Shown here piece after piece: positions 29,659-39,976 of a stretch of DNA of 64,000 nucleotides. Each line of letters begins with the position of its first letter. The stretch's first letter is position 1. The stretch comes from Corynebacterium choanae (GTDB taxonomy: Bacteria; Actinomycetota; Actinomycetes; Mycobacteriales; Mycobacteriaceae): NCBI RefSeq assembly GCF_003813965.1, contig NZ_CP033896.1:806001-870000 (forward strand), read 5' to 3'. A program made the translations under genes and the position numbers. The notes below the pieces were generated by a model that saw only the letters and a list, made by a program, of their open reading frames with translations, searched no databases and had not been told where the DNA came from.

Positions 29659-30351
29659 ATGAAGATTCTTGTTGTCGACGATGAACAGGCGGTGCGTGAA
29701 TCGCTGCGTCGTTCACTGTCGTTTAACGGCTACGAGGTCAGCCTCGCCGAAGATGGGCAGGCTGCTTTAGAAACCATCGAACGGGAACAACCCGATCTGG
29801 TGATTCTTGACGTAATGATGCCGAAGGTAGACGGCCTAGAAGTATGCCGAAAGCTGCGTTCTACCGGTGATGATCGGCCGATTCTTATTTTGACCGCCCG
29901 GGATAGTGTGTCCGAGCGAGTTGCCGGTTTAGATGCCGGCGCCGATGATTATCTGCCGAAACCCTTCGCCCTGGAAGAGTTGCTTGCCCGGGTTCGTTCA
30001 CTGCTGCGGCGGGCAGCGGCAGAAGCTATGAGCTCCGGGGTGGCGCAAGAATTAGTGTTCCAAGATTTGCGTCTGAACCCTGACACGCGTGACGTGTATC
30101 GCGGGGAACGGAATATCTCGCTGACCCGCACCGAGTTTGCGCTGCTGGAACTGTTGATGTCGAATCCGCGGCGCGTCCTGTCGAGGACCGCCATTTTGGA
30201 GGAGGTGTGGGGCTATGACTTCCCAACTTCCGGTAACGCTTTGGAAGTCTATATCGGCTATCTGCGTCGCAAGACAGAACAAGATGGCGAATCCCGGCTG
30301 ATTCACACCGTCCGCGGTGTTGGATATGTGCTCCGTGAGACTGCCCCGTGA
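29659..30351 (+). CDS. mprA: Response regulator MprA (OmpR family)
   Basis: About 230 residues. The receiver domain (~1-115) has the acidic pair in 'VVDDEQAV', the phosphorylated Asp in '[13 protein letters not shown]', and the conserved Lys in '[11 protein letters not shown]'. The C-terminal winged-helix domain (~130-228) shows '[13 protein letters not shown]' and '[11 protein letters not shown]'. The GTG three bases upstream is an alternative start. It overlaps mprB by 4 bp. With mprB, an HtrA gene and moaB next, the block matches M. tuberculosis Rv0981-Rv0984, where MprAB answers envelope stress and controls sigE and pepD. Confidence 0.9.
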   Translation: MKILVVDDEQAVRESLRRSLSFNGYEVSLAEDGQAALETIEREQPDLVILDVMMPKVDGLEVCRKLRSTGDDRPILILTARDSVSERVAGLDAGADDYLPKPFALEELLARVRSLLRRAAAEAMSSGVAQELVFQDLRLNPDTRDVYRGERNISLTRTEFALLELLMSNPRRVLSRTAILEEVWGYDFPTSGNALEVYIGYLRRKTEQDGESRLIHTVRGVGYVLRETAP

Positions 30352-31880
30352 TGCTGCGCCAACCAGGGCAGGCGCGCAACCCGAAAGCAGCACCTGCACC
30401 TGCCGAGTCAACGGAGCAGCAGCGCCTTGATCAATTTGTGAGCGCGAATTCCCGGCGAACCACATTGCGGTGGCGGCTGATTAATGTCACCGCCTCGATG
30501 GTGGCGTTAAGTGTGCTGCTCATTACGGTGGTGGCATATTTCAATGTCACCAATTCGCTGGCGCAAGCGGTGGATCGGTCCCTGGATGAGAAGGCGACAA
30601 GTCTGCTGAACAATGCAGCAAATCCGGCGTTTCTTGCCAATCCTGCTCGGCAGATTGCCGAGTTTAAGGTCTACAACCCGGATTTGTTGGTGTCGTATTT
30701 CCCGCCCGGATCAGTGACCCCTATCGGAGATTCCTTTCCGCTGCTCGACGAAGTAGCAGTGCTGCATGGCTCGGAAGAGATGACGATCCGATCCGATACC
30801 GATGAGCGGATCCTTGCCAAACGCAACGATCTTGACGCGGTGGTGATCCTTTCCCAAGATATGCAACAAACCCATGCGTTGATTCATTCATTGGGGATTG
30901 TGCTGCTGCTCATGGGCTCACTTGGCATGTTGGTTGCTATTGCCGCCGGTTTGGCGGTGGCGACCGCTGGGTTGCGGCCGATTCACCGGTTGCGGCAGGC
31001 ATTTGAATATGTGGCCGAAACTGATGATCTGAACCCGATCGAGGTGGTCGGTGACGATGAGATCGCCGATCTTGCCCGCTCGTTTAACACCATGCTGGAA
31101 GCGTTGGCGGCCTCCCGACGCAGGCAAACCGAGTTGGTGGCTGATGCCGGTCACGAGTTGAAAACTCCGCTCACTAGTTTGCGCACCAATGTTGAGCTGT
31201 TGATGATGGTTTCCCGCGATAGTGGGAACGATATTTCGGCGCAAGACCGGGCTGATCTTGAACGTGACCTCATGGCGCAAATTGAGGAGCTATCCCAGCT
31301 TATTGGCGACCTCGTGGATTTGGCGCGAGAAGACGGCAAACAGCAGCTCGAACACAAACCAGTCGATGTCACTGAGGTGGTTGACAACGCCCTGGAGAAG
31401 GTGCGGCGTCGAAGGTCCGATGTGGAATTTACTCATCGTCTTGAGCCGTGGTTTGTAGTCGGGGACGATTTTGGGCTTGGTCGGGCATTGCTCAACCTGA
31501 TGGATAATGCGGCGAAATGGTCACCCTCTCAAGGGGTGGTGCGCATTGAGATGACCCGTATTGCCCTGGATCAGATGGAGATTACGGTTGCCGACTCCGG
31601 TCCGGGTATTCCCGTGGAGGAACGGGAGAAAATCTTTGAACGGTTCTATCGCGCGTTGCCGCACCGTTCCATGCCTGGCTCTGGGCTAGGGTTGGCGATT
31701 TGTCGGCAGGTGATTGACCGTCATGGGGGAACCGTGGTGGCAAAAGAATCTGATGATGGTGGCGCGTTGATGGTGGTGACGCTGCCGGGTGCGCCGACCT
31801 TGGAACAGTTGGATGATCCACCAAAACCTAGCGGTGAGCGGCGTACCCCGCTGCAGGTGCGACCCCAATTCGGACGATAA
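30348..31880 (+). CDS. mprB: Sensor histidine kinase MprB
   Basis: A 510-residue membrane kinase. A first membrane helix is near residues ~48-68 ('[17 protein letters not shown]'), followed by an extracytoplasmic sensor domain, and a second at ~185-210 ('[24 protein letters not shown]'), then a HAMP region. The dimerisation box is '[16 protein letters not shown]' with the phosphorylated His; the ATPase domain has '[11 protein letters not shown]' (N box), 'VADSGPGIP' (G1) and '[12 protein letters not shown]' (G2). The gene starts inside the end of mprA, so translation is probably coupled. It should sense cell-envelope damage by analogy with mycobacteria. Confidence 0.92.
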   Translation: MMLRQPGQARNPKAAPAPAESTEQQRLDQFVSANSRRTTLRWRLINVTASMVALSVLLITVVAYFNVTNSLAQAVDRSLDEKATSLLNNAANPAFLANPARQIAEFKVYNPDLLVSYFPPGSVTPIGDSFPLLDEVAVLHGSEEMTIRSDTDERILAKRNDLDAVVILSQDMQQTHALIHSLGIVLLLMGSLGMLVAIAAGLAVATAGLRPIHRLRQAFEYVAETDDLNPIEVVGDDEIADLARSFNTMLEALAASRRRQTELVADAGHELKTPLTSLRTNVELLMMVSRDSGNDISAQDRADLERDLMAQIEELSQLIGDLVDLAREDGKQQLEHKPVDVTEVVDNALEKVRRRRSDVEFTHRLEPWFVVGDDFGLGRALLNLMDNAAKWSPSQGVVRIEMTRIALDQMEITVADSGPGIPVEEREKIFERFYRALPHRSMPGSGLGLAICRQVIDRHGGTVVAKESDDGGALMVVTLPGAPTLEQLDDPPKPSGERRTPLQVRPQFGR

Positions 31881-32394
31881 TTTTCCTCACTTCTGCTGGT
31901 GTAGCTCTAACTGCAGCAACACACCGGGTTGTGTGGGGTGTTGCGGTATCCGGCACAGGGGGAAACCGGTATTGGCGCCGCTAGTGTGTAGCCCCGGGTA
32001 GGTGCAATGTTGCTGCCACCTCCCGGGGCTGCAGCGTGTCTGGGAGGTGCTTAGGCAGTGTGTGGCTGCTCATGATCACTGGGCTGGGGTGCTGATACGC
32101 TAAGCAATCGTGCCCAGCACCAAAGGTGTTTTTGCACCGTCTGTGCCCAGGACACCGGGTTGGCGCAGGCCAACCTGTGGCACCATGGTGGTGGCCGCCG
32201 GTTCACTGATCAACCCACACAGTGATGCAGTGCAGCGTCAAACCTTGGACTACAGTGCAGCGTCAAACCTTGGGCTGCTGCGCATCGTGGTGTGGGCAGG
32301 ATTGGGCGTTGCCAGGAAACTTCCAGGGTGCTGTGGGCTAGTTTTAGGCTGATACGCGCAGACATCCCAGTTTTAGCGAGCAGACTATAGCGTT
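31881..32394. other. Intergenic region upstream of htrA
   Basis: About 514 bp, no supported gene. It contains a 21-bp direct repeat (32228-32273) about 120-165 bp before the htrA start and some GC-rich near-palindromes (for example cccggg at 31990 and 32020). Confidence 0.55.
32228..32273. repeat. 21-bp direct repeat, period 25 bp, upstream of htrA
   Basis: A 21-bp word beginning cagtgcagcgtcaaacc is present at 32228-32248 and again, identical, at 32253-32273. The spacing of about two and a half helical turns and the place before a stress protease gene suggest an operator, but this is inference. Confidence 0.9.
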
Positions 32395-34071
32395 ATGAAC
32401 GAAAACATGAACTCACATTCCACTGATCCGCAGCGTCGCGCCGACACAACCGCCGGCAACCCGCTTCCCCCATCGTCGACTAGCCCCTATCAGGGAGTGC
32501 CAGCTGATTGGCAAACACCAGTCTATGGCGCATCCGCTGGTCGCCATGATGCTGCTGATGATCACACCCAAGAATTTGCGGCAGGCGTAGTGCATCCAGT
32601 AACTCCTGCCGGGGCGCAGCCGGGAGCAAATAGCGACTATTCACCGCACCGAAACAGCAGTGCCCCGGACGGTTTTGGCACCACCTATCAGGGGTCGGCC
32701 ACGCAACACCTGGCAGACTCGCAGCAGGGTGCTCACCAATTGACGGATACGCACCCTACCGGTCGCATCCCCCAGCCGTCGCCGGCACCAGCGGCCGCAG
32801 TTCACGCTTGGGGTGACGATACACAAACACTACCGCAGCATCCGTTCACCAATGAGACACATACCGGCGCATCCCCGTTGGGGGCGGCAGGAAACTATGC
32901 CGCTGCCAAGCACGGATCTGATCTGCCGCCGGCAGGGGTGGCCGTAACCACACGTAAAGCACCAAAACAGGTTGGGCTTCGCTCCGCGCTGGCAATGATG
33001 CTCGTTGGTGCGGTTGCTGCCGGCACTATCACCGGTGTTGTCGTAGGGGAGATGACCCACACCGCAAACACCCCGGTGGTGTCTTCCTTGGCGACGAATA
33101 ATCAGGCCGCACTACCGGCAGCAAACAGCCACAGCGGTGACACTTCGGTCGAACAAGTCGCCGATGCTGTGTTGCCGTCAGTGGTCTCTATTCGGGTGGC
33201 GACCCGGGACGCAATCGAGGAAGGATCTGGTTCGATCATCTCCTCTGACGGGCAGATTATGACCAATAACCATGTGGTGGGGGCAGCCGGCAGCGGCAAT
33301 GCTCAAATCGCTGTCACCTTAAACGATGGACGCACCTATGCGGCTGATTTTGTTGCCGGCGACGCCGAGACCGACATTGCGGTGATCAAACTGCGGGATG
33401 CCACCGACCTTCCAGTGATCCAATTCGGCGATTCTGATGCGTTAAAAGTTGGGCAGGAAGTTGTGGCGATCGGCTCACCACTTGGCCTTTCGGCAACTGT
33501 CACCAGCGGTATTGTTTCCGCGCTGCATCGTCCCGTCCGGGCTGGATCATCCCGTGGCCAATCATCGCTGATCGACGCAATCCAAACCGATGCGGCAATC
33601 AACCCTGGTAACTCGGGCGGGCCGCTGGTTGATATGCAAGGCCGGCTCGTGGGCATGAACTCGGTGATCGCCTCGAACGCTGGACCTACCGGACAAGCCG
33701 GCTCCATCGGATTGGGGTTTGCTATCCCGGCGAACTATGCCCGCCGAATCGCGCAACAACTCATCGACACCGGCCGGGTGGAACAGCCCTTGATGAAAGT
33801 CCAACTTGATCCGCGTGCCACCCTGAAAGGTGCCGTGATTGCCGAAGTTGACCCCACCGGGCCTGCCGGTGAAGCCGGTGTGCAACCCGGTGAAGTTGTG
33901 GTCAAGGTTGACGATCGGGTCATTGACTCCACAGATGCACTCATTGCCGCGGTGCGATCCCACGACTTCGGTGACACCATTGTGCTGTCGCTGATCAACC
34001 CTGACACCGGTGAAGGCAGGGAAGTGTCTGTGACCCTCACCAAGGAAAACTCCTCCGATAATCCGGCCTAA
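32395..34071 (+). CDS. htrA: Membrane-anchored HtrA/PepD-type serine protease
   Basis: A 558-residue protein in three parts. Residues ~1-195 are a disordered cytoplasmic tail rich in Pro, Gln, Ser and His. A single membrane helix follows at ~197-222 ('ALAMMLVGAVAAGTITGVVVG'). The trypsin-like domain has the triad His in 'IMTNNHVVG', Asp in 'ETDIAVIKL' and Ser in 'INPGNSGGPLVD'. A PDZ domain ends the protein ('AEVDPTGPAGEAGVQPGEVVVKVDD'). Such proteases degrade or refold damaged exported proteins. Location after mprAB matches mycobacterial PepD (Rv0983), an MprAB target. Confidence 0.94.
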   Translation: MNENMNSHSTDPQRRADTTAGNPLPPSSTSPYQGVPADWQTPVYGASAGRHDAADDHTQEFAAGVVHPVTPAGAQPGANSDYSPHRNSSAPDGFGTTYQGSATQHLADSQQGAHQLTDTHPTGRIPQPSPAPAAAVHAWGDDTQTLPQHPFTNETHTGASPLGAAGNYAAAKHGSDLPPAGVAVTTRKAPKQVGLRSALAMMLVGAVAAGTITGVVVGEMTHTANTPVVSSLATNNQAALPAANSHSGDTSVEQVADAVLPSVVSIRVATRDAIEEGSGSIISSDGQIMTNNHVVGAAGSGNAQIAVTLNDGRTYAADFVAGDAETDIAVIKLRDATDLPVIQFGDSDALKVGQEVVAIGSPLGLSATVTSGIVSALHRPVRAGSSRGQSSLIDAIQTDAAINPGNSGGPLVDMQGRLVGMNSVIASNAGPTGQAGSIGLGFAIPANYARRIAQQLIDTGRVEQPLMKVQLDPRATLKGAVIAEVDPTGPAGEAGVQPGEVVVKVDDRVIDSTDALIAAVRSHDFGDTIVLSLINPDTGEGREVSVTLTKENSSDNPA

Positions 34072-34442
34072 GTGGCAGAGGGTTGCAACCAGCCGGCAAC
34101 AAACAATAATTCCCGGCAAAGGCGACAATCAGATGATCCCAGCTGATTGTCGCCTTTTTGCTGTGCGCAGTTGCGCACCGTTGCTGCCACTTCCGCGATG
34201 GCTGCAGCTTTTGGTGATGGTTGCTGCCTGCGCACCAGATGTGCCGCATCAGACGACTTGTCCTAGCCACACCGCGTGGAATGCGGTAGGTGGTGCGAAA
34301 CCAGGCCACAGAATTCCGCGTTCGTTAGTCACAGTGTGAGACGGTCGCATACACTTGCAAGCAACACCATCCGCGTTTTGAAGAATCATCCAATCCGGAC
34401 GTGATCAGTACATGCTCAGCGCGAAGTGAAGGGATCAACACC
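34072..34442. other. Intergenic region between htrA and moaB
   Basis: About 370 bp with the htrA terminator and presumably the moaB promoter; nothing else recognised. Confidence 0.55.
34118..34160 (+). terminator. Terminator after htrA
   Basis: A 15-bp stem (aaaggcgacaatcag and its complement) with a ~10-nt loop ending in TTTTTG, ~47 bp after the htrA stop. Confidence 0.9.
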
Positions 34443-35024
34443 ATGGACATCGCCACGAATGCACGGCAGCTTGATTTAAATATTGGCGAACCGGATGCGG
34501 AATTTTTAAAAGCCCAAGAACAACAACAGCACCAGGTTGCCCCCACCCCTTCGGTCACACCGCGGCGCGCCATGGTTGTGCTGGTCAACGACGGGGTGCT
34601 TGTCCACGGCGATGATACACCCCGCCTGGTTACCGAACTCCTTCAAGAAGACAATTTTATTGTTGACGCGGTGGTGCGGGTAGACAGCAAAAAACGGGCA
34701 ATCCGCCAAGCAATCGAAACCGCTGTGGTTGGGGGTGCTGATCTTGTCCTCACAATTGGCGGCACCGGCGTGGGGCCGCGGGATAAAACCCCTGACGCAA
34801 CCCGGGCGGTACTCGATAAAATCATTCCCGGGATCGGGCAGGCGATACGTTCCTCCGGATTGGGCTGTGGCGCGATCGATGCTTGCTGCTCCCGGGGAAT
34901 CGCTGGGGTGTCAGGGTCGACTGTGATCGTCAACCTTGCCTCGTCACGGGCTGCAATTCGCGACGGCATGGCCACCTTAGGTCCGCTCGTGCATCACACC
35001 GTCGACCAGTTGCAACAGTGGTAG
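34443..35024 (+). CDS. moaB: MoaB/Mog-family molybdopterin-binding protein
   Basis: About 193 residues from the ATG at 34443 with AAGGGA upstream. The first ~40 residues are a Gln-rich extension. The MoCF domain follows with 'RAMVVLVNDGV', the molybdopterin-binding signature 'LTIGGTGVGPRDKTPDAT', and 'SGSTVIVNLASS' near the end. Mog/MoaB adenylylates molybdopterin before metal insertion. It stands in the position of M. tuberculosis moaB2 (Rv0984) after mprAB-pepD. No other cofactor gene adjoins; the moeA-like gene 3.6 kb away is better read as the divisome protein Glp. Confidence 0.9.
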   Translation: MDIATNARQLDLNIGEPDAEFLKAQEQQQHQVAPTPSVTPRRAMVVLVNDGVLVHGDDTPRLVTELLQEDNFIVDAVVRVDSKKRAIRQAIETAVVGGADLVLTIGGTGVGPRDKTPDATRAVLDKIIPGIGQAIRSSGLGCGAIDACCSRGIAGVSGSTVIVNLASSRAAIRDGMATLGPLVHHTVDQLQQW

Positions 35025-35386
35025 CCCGAAAACGGCGGCGGGCAATCCGGCCGTGTGACAGCCCAAACTATGATCCCACCGCTGATCGAGACAGCTATCT
35101 TGTCCCACCCACCACGCCACGCATGGACCAGCACCAGGCTGACTTGCAGCACACCGCTAGACAGATGCCGGCGACTGCCGGTTCAGCGGAAACACCTCAT
35201 GCAAGCAGATCCAAGGCTTGCCCATCCGGCAAAGGATCAGCTGACACGACCGCGGGCGGAGTGGGTTTTTCCGAGGAATTTTGGCTTGAACAGCTGCCCC
35301 CTCATTGGGGAAGCTACCGCAATCGTTAACCCTCAAGGGACATAGGTCGGGAAAACCCCTGAAATCACACACCCTACACAGGGGCA
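35025..35386. other. Intergenic region between moaB and the SAF-domain gene (convergent)
   Basis: About 360 bp, no supported gene. It ends with a hairpin at 35354-35385 (cccctg / caggggc) that on the minus strand is followed by a short T-run, a likely terminator of the SAF-domain gene. Confidence 0.55.
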
Positions 35387-36109
35387 TTACTGCTGGTCTT
35401 TCGGGGTGGCCTGTGACTGCACATCAGGTGCACCATGGGCACGCGGCCCGGTCACTAGCACCCCGAGTGGGCCTTCCACGTTCGCTGCCGCAATCGCCTG
35501 CGCCGCCGGCGCGTCAGCAACCACCACCGCAACCCCTTCCCGATTCGCTGTAGGCGACTGTTGCGCCAACAACACCCGAACTGCTGTGGCAATCACCGTC
35601 CCTGGCTGACTTGCCCCCACCCCAGTCACCACGGTCACCGTATCCCCGTGCTGCAGCAAACCGGTAACACCATCAGCCGAAAGCACAATCGGTACCATCG
35701 TCGGGGACTGCCAAGCAGGATCATGCAGCGCATTGACTGCCTCCATTCCCACCAGTCTGGTTTCCACAGGAATCTCCCGCGGTTGAAAAGCGGTCGCCGC
35801 AATTCGCCCCACCACCGCTGACTTTTGTCGAAATGCACCCGCCGGAACAAACGCCGGTGGCACCGGGGTAAGGGTGACCTGGTCTTCCTCGATTGTCTCC
35901 CCGGCGCGAATCGCCTCAGCCACCACCACTATTGCCGGATCAGTGTGTGTGACACGCGAAAACCACATCACCATTGAAATCACCACAAGAACTACGGCAA
36001 ATAATCGCCGCACCGCCCGGCGGCGACGCCAAGAAGGCTGCAACACAAACAACACAACACGCCCAAGTGGCGTATCCGGTGACACAGAAGCAGGAAAAGA
36101 CCAGTGCAT
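35387..36109 (-). CDS. SAF-domain (CpaB/RcpC-like) membrane protein
   Basis: A 240-residue protein. A basic N-terminus ('PSWRRRRAVRRL') precedes one membrane helix (~36-52, 'FAVVLVVISMVMWF'). A SAF domain follows, ~60-125 ('VVVAEAIRAGETIEEDQVTLTPVPPAFVP', 'RIAATAFQPREIP'), and then a domain like the RcpC/CpaB region ('VPIVLSADGVTGLLQHGDTVTVV'). CpaB proteins take part in Flp-pilus assembly, but no pilus genes are near, and corynebacteria carry this gene alone beside the 5-formyl-THF cyclo-ligase. The true role is unknown. Confidence 0.82.
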   Translation of the reverse strand: MHWSFPASVSPDTPLGRVVLFVLQPSWRRRRAVRRLFAVVLVVISMVMWFSRVTHTDPAIVVVAEAIRAGETIEEDQVTLTPVPPAFVPAGAFRQKSAVVGRIAATAFQPREIPVETRLVGMEAVNALHDPAWQSPTMVPIVLSADGVTGLLQHGDTVTVVTGVGASQPGTVIATAVRVLLAQQSPTANREGVAVVVADAPAAQAIAAANVEGPLGVLVTGPRAHGAPDVQSQATPKDQQ

Positions 36110-36253
36110 AGCCTGTTAGTCTGAACGTGGGATACCACCGGTTCCCCAGCAAAAACCAGTCCCACATCCGCGGGAACCGTCCTCCATAGTCCGTGGTGTT
36201 CCAAATGCGCTGCAGTGCACTTGTTGGCTACAGAGTCGCCGTAGACAGAAACT

Positions 36254-36850
36254 CTAGGATTTCGTGAAAATATTCTGCGGGGTCACCACCACATCGACTG
36301 TAGCGTCATGTGAAGCTTGCGGCAGCGTCGGCAGTAACTCCTCGCTAAATACTGCCGCCACCGTGGTTACTGCAGCATCCAGCGCCACCAATGTGCGATC
36401 GTAGTAGCCCCCACCCCGGCCTAGTCGACCGCCAGCAGCAGTCGCCGCCAACGCAGGAACCAGCAACACTGTGCTGTGATCATGCAATCGTTCCGGGCAG
36501 ATCGCAGGATGCTCAGGTGAAGGTTCCCGCAAACCATGCGCCCCAATAATCAGCTCGTCCGGCGATGTCACATAACAAAAATCCAGATGATGGTCTTCCC
36601 GACAGCGCGGCACAATCAGGGGACGCTCACCAAGCAGCAGTGCAAACCAATCCGCACCAGGTTCTTCCCTAGTAGGAACATACGCCCCAATAGCAGCACC
36701 CGGAGGCGCATACTGTGCCAACACGGTTTGGATATTCCCCCACAGCGCTTCTTGCTCTTGCCGATGTGCACCAAGTGCAGCGTTCACCCGCCGCTGCTGT
36801 AACAGCCGTCGGCGAAGACGCCATTTCTCATCGTCAAGACCAGTGATCAT
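36254..36850 (-). CDS. fthC: 5-formyltetrahydrofolate cyclo-ligase
   Basis: About 198 residues from the ATG at 36850. Family marks are the N-terminal 'KWRLRRRLLQQRRVNAA' helix, 'GAAIGAYVPTREEPGADW', 'LIVPRCREDHHLDFCYV', and the nucleotide-binding signature 'GGRLGRGGGYYDRTL'. It converts 5-formyl-THF to 5,10-methenyl-THF with ATP. It lies between the SAF gene and galU, as in M. tuberculosis (Rv0992c, next to galU). An upstream in-frame ATG at 36970 lacks similarity and is rejected. Confidence 0.93.
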   Translation of the reverse strand: MITGLDDEKWRLRRRLLQQRRVNAALGAHRQEQEALWGNIQTVLAQYAPPGAAIGAYVPTREEPGADWFALLLGERPLIVPRCREDHHLDFCYVTSPDELIIGAHGLREPSPEHPAICPERLHDHSTVLLVPALAATAAGGRLGRGGGYYDRTLVALDAAVTTVAAVFSEELLPTLPQASHDATVDVVVTPQNIFTKS

Positions 36851-37306
36851 GTCAGCATTGTAGACAACCGCGGCGCACCAGGAATAGCAGTGCGTCACTT
36901 GTCGCGGGAAGCGCCTTGCTAAACCAGGTGGGGTGGAGCGAATGTGCGGTCGGTAGTGTTGGGTACACATCGGCGGTTGCAGAGTTCCTCCTCCATATCA
37001 TCTGCTGCCCGGGGGGTCGATCCTGGATGTGGTTGCGCCTATTCTTGCAGCAGAAACCTGACAACGCCCTTGACCGGTGCAGTAACAGCCACAGACGGGA
37101 AACGGGAGTGTCATACCAACGGCAACGGCAACACGTTGCTGCACTAGGTTGCCGGTGGTGTGTGGTGATGCGTGCTTACTGTGCAGTTTTACTTCAGGAG
37201 TGCTGTGAGAACGGGTGTCCCCAGTCGGGTAAGGCAACCAACAATATTCCCGGTTGCGGATAAGGCAACCGGAACGATAAAAAACAGCAGTGTAGAGTTT
37301 TCAACT
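36851..37306. other. Divergent promoter region between fthC and galU
   Basis: About 456 bp with no supported gene; promoters for both neighbours are expected. The in-frame extension upstream of galU has no family similarity. Confidence 0.5.
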
Positions 37307-38215
37307 ATGTCTCAAACGCGCGAAGTTTCTTGTCCGGTTCGCACGGTCATCGTGCCAGCAGCTGGCCTTGGTACCCGTTTTCTTCCGGCGACTAAATCCG
37401 TCCCTAAAGAACTCCTACCTGTTGTTGACACACCCGGTATTGAACTGATCGCGGAAGAAGCATCCGCCCTTGGGGCAAGTCGGCTAGCGATTGTGACCGC
37501 CGCCCGCAAAGCCGGTGTGTTGGGCTATTTCCATACCGACGAACAGCTCGAACATGCCCTGGAAAACAAAGGCGATAGTGCAACGCTTGCCCGGGTGCGG
37601 CGGGCGGCAAGCCTCGTCGAACCGGTGGCGATTATGCAAGACGAACCGTTAGGGCTTGGCCACGCTGTGGGGTTGGCTGAAGCAGTCCTCGACGATGATG
37701 AAGACGTCGTCGCCGTCATGCTGCCTGATGATCTTGTTTTGCCAATGGGAGTAATGGAGACCATGGCGCAGGTGCGTCGCGAATATGGCGGCAGTGTGCT
37801 GTGCGCTTTCGACGTCCCCCGCGATGAAGTGTCGAACTATGGCGTATTTGAAATTGCCGAAACAGACACCGGTTCGGTGAAACGAGTGCTGGGCATGGTT
37901 GAAAAACCGGTCGTAGAAGATGCACCATCGACGTTTGTGGCGGCAGGACGCTACCTTCTGGATCGTCAGATTTTTACAGCACTGAAAGAAATCACCCCTG
38001 GCAAAGGTGGGGAACTGCAGCTCACCGACGCAATTGAGCTGCTTATTGAGCAAGGTCATCCGGTGCACATTGTCGTGCACGATGGAAGCCGCCACGATCT
38101 GGGCAATCCTGGCGGATTCATTCGGGCTTGTGTGGATTTCGGTTTACAGCACCCTGACTATCAGCTAGGTTTGCGTCGCTATTTACGGCAACGACTCGCA
38201 GAAGAAAACGACTAA
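37307..38215 (+). CDS. galU: UTP-glucose-1-phosphate uridylyltransferase
   Basis: About 302 residues from the ATG at 37307. The nucleotidyltransferase signature is 'AAGLGTRFLPATKSVPKELLPVVD' (residues ~21-44), then 'LPDDLVLP' and 'GVFEIAE', and 'VEKPV'. It makes UDP-glucose, the precursor for cell-wall galactan and trehalose and, with GlgP above, part of the glucan economy. It is followed, after 440 bp, by glp, rimJ and glpR, the order of M. tuberculosis Rv0993-Rv0996. Confidence 0.96.
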   Translation: MSQTREVSCPVRTVIVPAAGLGTRFLPATKSVPKELLPVVDTPGIELIAEEASALGASRLAIVTAARKAGVLGYFHTDEQLEHALENKGDSATLARVRRAASLVEPVAIMQDEPLGLGHAVGLAEAVLDDDEDVVAVMLPDDLVLPMGVMETMAQVRREYGGSVLCAFDVPRDEVSNYGVFEIAETDTGSVKRVLGMVEKPVVEDAPSTFVAAGRYLLDRQIFTALKEITPGKGGELQLTDAIELLIEQGHPVHIVVHDGSRHDLGNPGGFIRACVDFGLQHPDYQLGLRRYLRQRLAEEND

Positions 38216-38654
38216 CAACAAACACCTGCCTGGTTTTCTTATCGGTTGCGGCAAGTGCAGCGGCTAGCCGGCGGCACACTTCACCGTGGCAACCGTCTGC
38301 ACATGGCGTTGCCCATTAAGCTAGGGGCATCAATCTCATCCAGCACAACTCCCCCGATCGGATCTCCTTGCCGTCGAAGGCTTGGGGGCTGACCGTCTTG
38401 CCTGCGGTGTGATTGGGGTGCAAGCAAGCTTGCGCAATGATGGTTCAGCCAACTTTCTGCCAAGCCGTGGCTTGGCAACCGTGTGTTGCTGCTGGTAGCT
38501 GCGAATAATCTTCGGTGGTGTGCCAGTGAAGACTGCACGGGTCAGTTAATGATCCACACGGCCACATGGCGAGCCCTGAGAGTGTTCCTGGTGCAGAGGG
38601 CGGCGCAAGAGAAAGAAGTTGGCGAAGCAACAACAGAAAGTGGGTGCACAGCAG
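38216..38654. other. Intergenic region between galU and glp
   Basis: About 440 bp without a supported gene; a TTG-initiated extension of glp from 38619 is possible but lacks similarity. Confidence 0.45.
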
Positions 38655-39920
38655 ATGCGCAGTGTTGATCATCAACGCGAACTGATTCGCCATGCGGTAG
38701 TCAATCCGGAACCTGTCCGCAGAGCGATCGGATCGGCACTTGGTCTGCTCTGCGCGGAAGAAGTTGTCGCCACCCGGCCGATGCCAGTGTTTACCCAGGC
38801 GGCGATTGACGGCTATGCGGTGCGGGCGGTGGATGTTGGTGGGGAACGCCCCCTGGCGGAAAACCCCACCGAACCAGTGGATCCGCAAACCGTGTCGCTG
38901 CCTGTTGTTGGCCAGGTTGCTGCTGGTTCAAGGGAACCGTTACGGCTTGCCCCAAAACAGGCAATCCGGGTAGCAACCGGTGCCCCGCTGCCAGCATTAG
39001 CTGATGCCGTGCTGCCGCTGGCTTGGTCTGATCAAGGCGTGCAGCGGGTCACCCCGACGCAACCGGTGAAAAGCGGGGAGTTTATTCGCCGGGTCGGTGA
39101 CGATATTCAACCAGGGGATGTGGCGGTATCGGCGGGAAGCCTCATCGGTCCGGCGCAAATCGGGCTGCTTGCTGCTGTCGGGCGGTCGAAAGTGTTGGTG
39201 TATCCACGTCCACGGGTCACGATTTGTTCCGTTGGTCGGGAGCTTATTGACATTGATCGCACACCTGGTCTTGGGCAAATTCTTGACGTCAACTCGTATG
39301 CGCTTGCCGCGGCTGCCCAGGAAGCTGGCGCGGAAGTGTTTCGGCTAGGCATTGCTGCCGGTGAACCGGATCGGCTCAAAGAGATGCTGCTGGCTGCGGC
39401 ACAAAACAGTGAAGTGATTGTGCTTGCCGGTGCTGTCGGTGGGGAAGGAGCAATTCAAATCCAGCAGGTGATTGCCGAAATCGGCAACCTTGACACCACC
39501 CGGGTGGCGATGCACCCAGGATCTGTGCAAGGTATCGGCATGATCACCAAGCCGCGGGTTCCCGTCTTTTTGCTCCCGAGTAACCCGGTGTCGGCACTGG
39601 TGGTGTTTGAAGTGTTTGTCCGCCCGCTGATCCGGCTAGCGTTAGGCAAACGCAACGCAGAGCGGCGTATTGTGCAAGCCCGCACCGTGACAGCGATCGA
39701 TTCCCAGCCGGGGCGGCGCGGCTATCTGCGGGCCAGGCTTATGCGTGATGCCCAAACCGGTGACTATCTGGTGGAATGCCTGTCAGGGGTGGATGGTGCG
39801 CCAGCTCATCTGCTTGCCGGGATGGGGGAAGCCAACGCTCTCATCCGAATTCCGGAAGAGGTGACTAGTGTGAAACCGGGCGAAGAGGTGGACGTGTTAT
39901 TTATTACTGAAGCCTGGTAG
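38655..39920 (+). CDS. glp: Glp: gephyrin-like MoeA-family protein of the divisome
   Basis: About 421 residues from the ATG at 38655. MoeA/gephyrin domains are complete: domain I/II with 'MPVFTQAAIDGYAV' and 'IRVATGAPLPALADAVLP', domain III (MoCF) with 'VTICSVGRELID', 'LDVNSYALAAAAQEAGAEV' and 'FLLPSNPVSALVVFEVFVRPLI', and the C-terminal beta domain. The catalytic MoCF motif region reads 'VIVLAGAVGGEGAIQIQQ' where molybdopterin enzymes have 'GGxSxGxxD', so enzymatic activity is doubtful. In C. glutamicum the homologue at this locus (galU-glp-rimJ-glpR) is Glp, which binds FtsZ and the membrane receptor GlpR. I therefore prefer Glp to a molybdenum insertase. Confidence 0.85.
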   Translation: MRSVDHQRELIRHAVVNPEPVRRAIGSALGLLCAEEVVATRPMPVFTQAAIDGYAVRAVDVGGERPLAENPTEPVDPQTVSLPVVGQVAAGSREPLRLAPKQAIRVATGAPLPALADAVLPLAWSDQGVQRVTPTQPVKSGEFIRRVGDDIQPGDVAVSAGSLIGPAQIGLLAAVGRSKVLVYPRPRVTICSVGRELIDIDRTPGLGQILDVNSYALAAAAQEAGAEVFRLGIAAGEPDRLKEMLLAAAQNSEVIVLAGAVGGEGAIQIQQVIAEIGNLDTTRVAMHPGSVQGIGMITKPRVPVFLLPSNPVSALVVFEVFVRPLIRLALGKRNAERRIVQARTVTAIDSQPGRRGYLRARLMRDAQTGDYLVECLSGVDGAPAHLLAGMGEANALIRIPEEVTSVKPGEEVDVLFITEAW

Positions 39921-39976
39921 TTTGCCGACGGAGTAACTGGTGCAAGCTAGGAAGTTCGAAAGTGTGGGGTTGTGCT

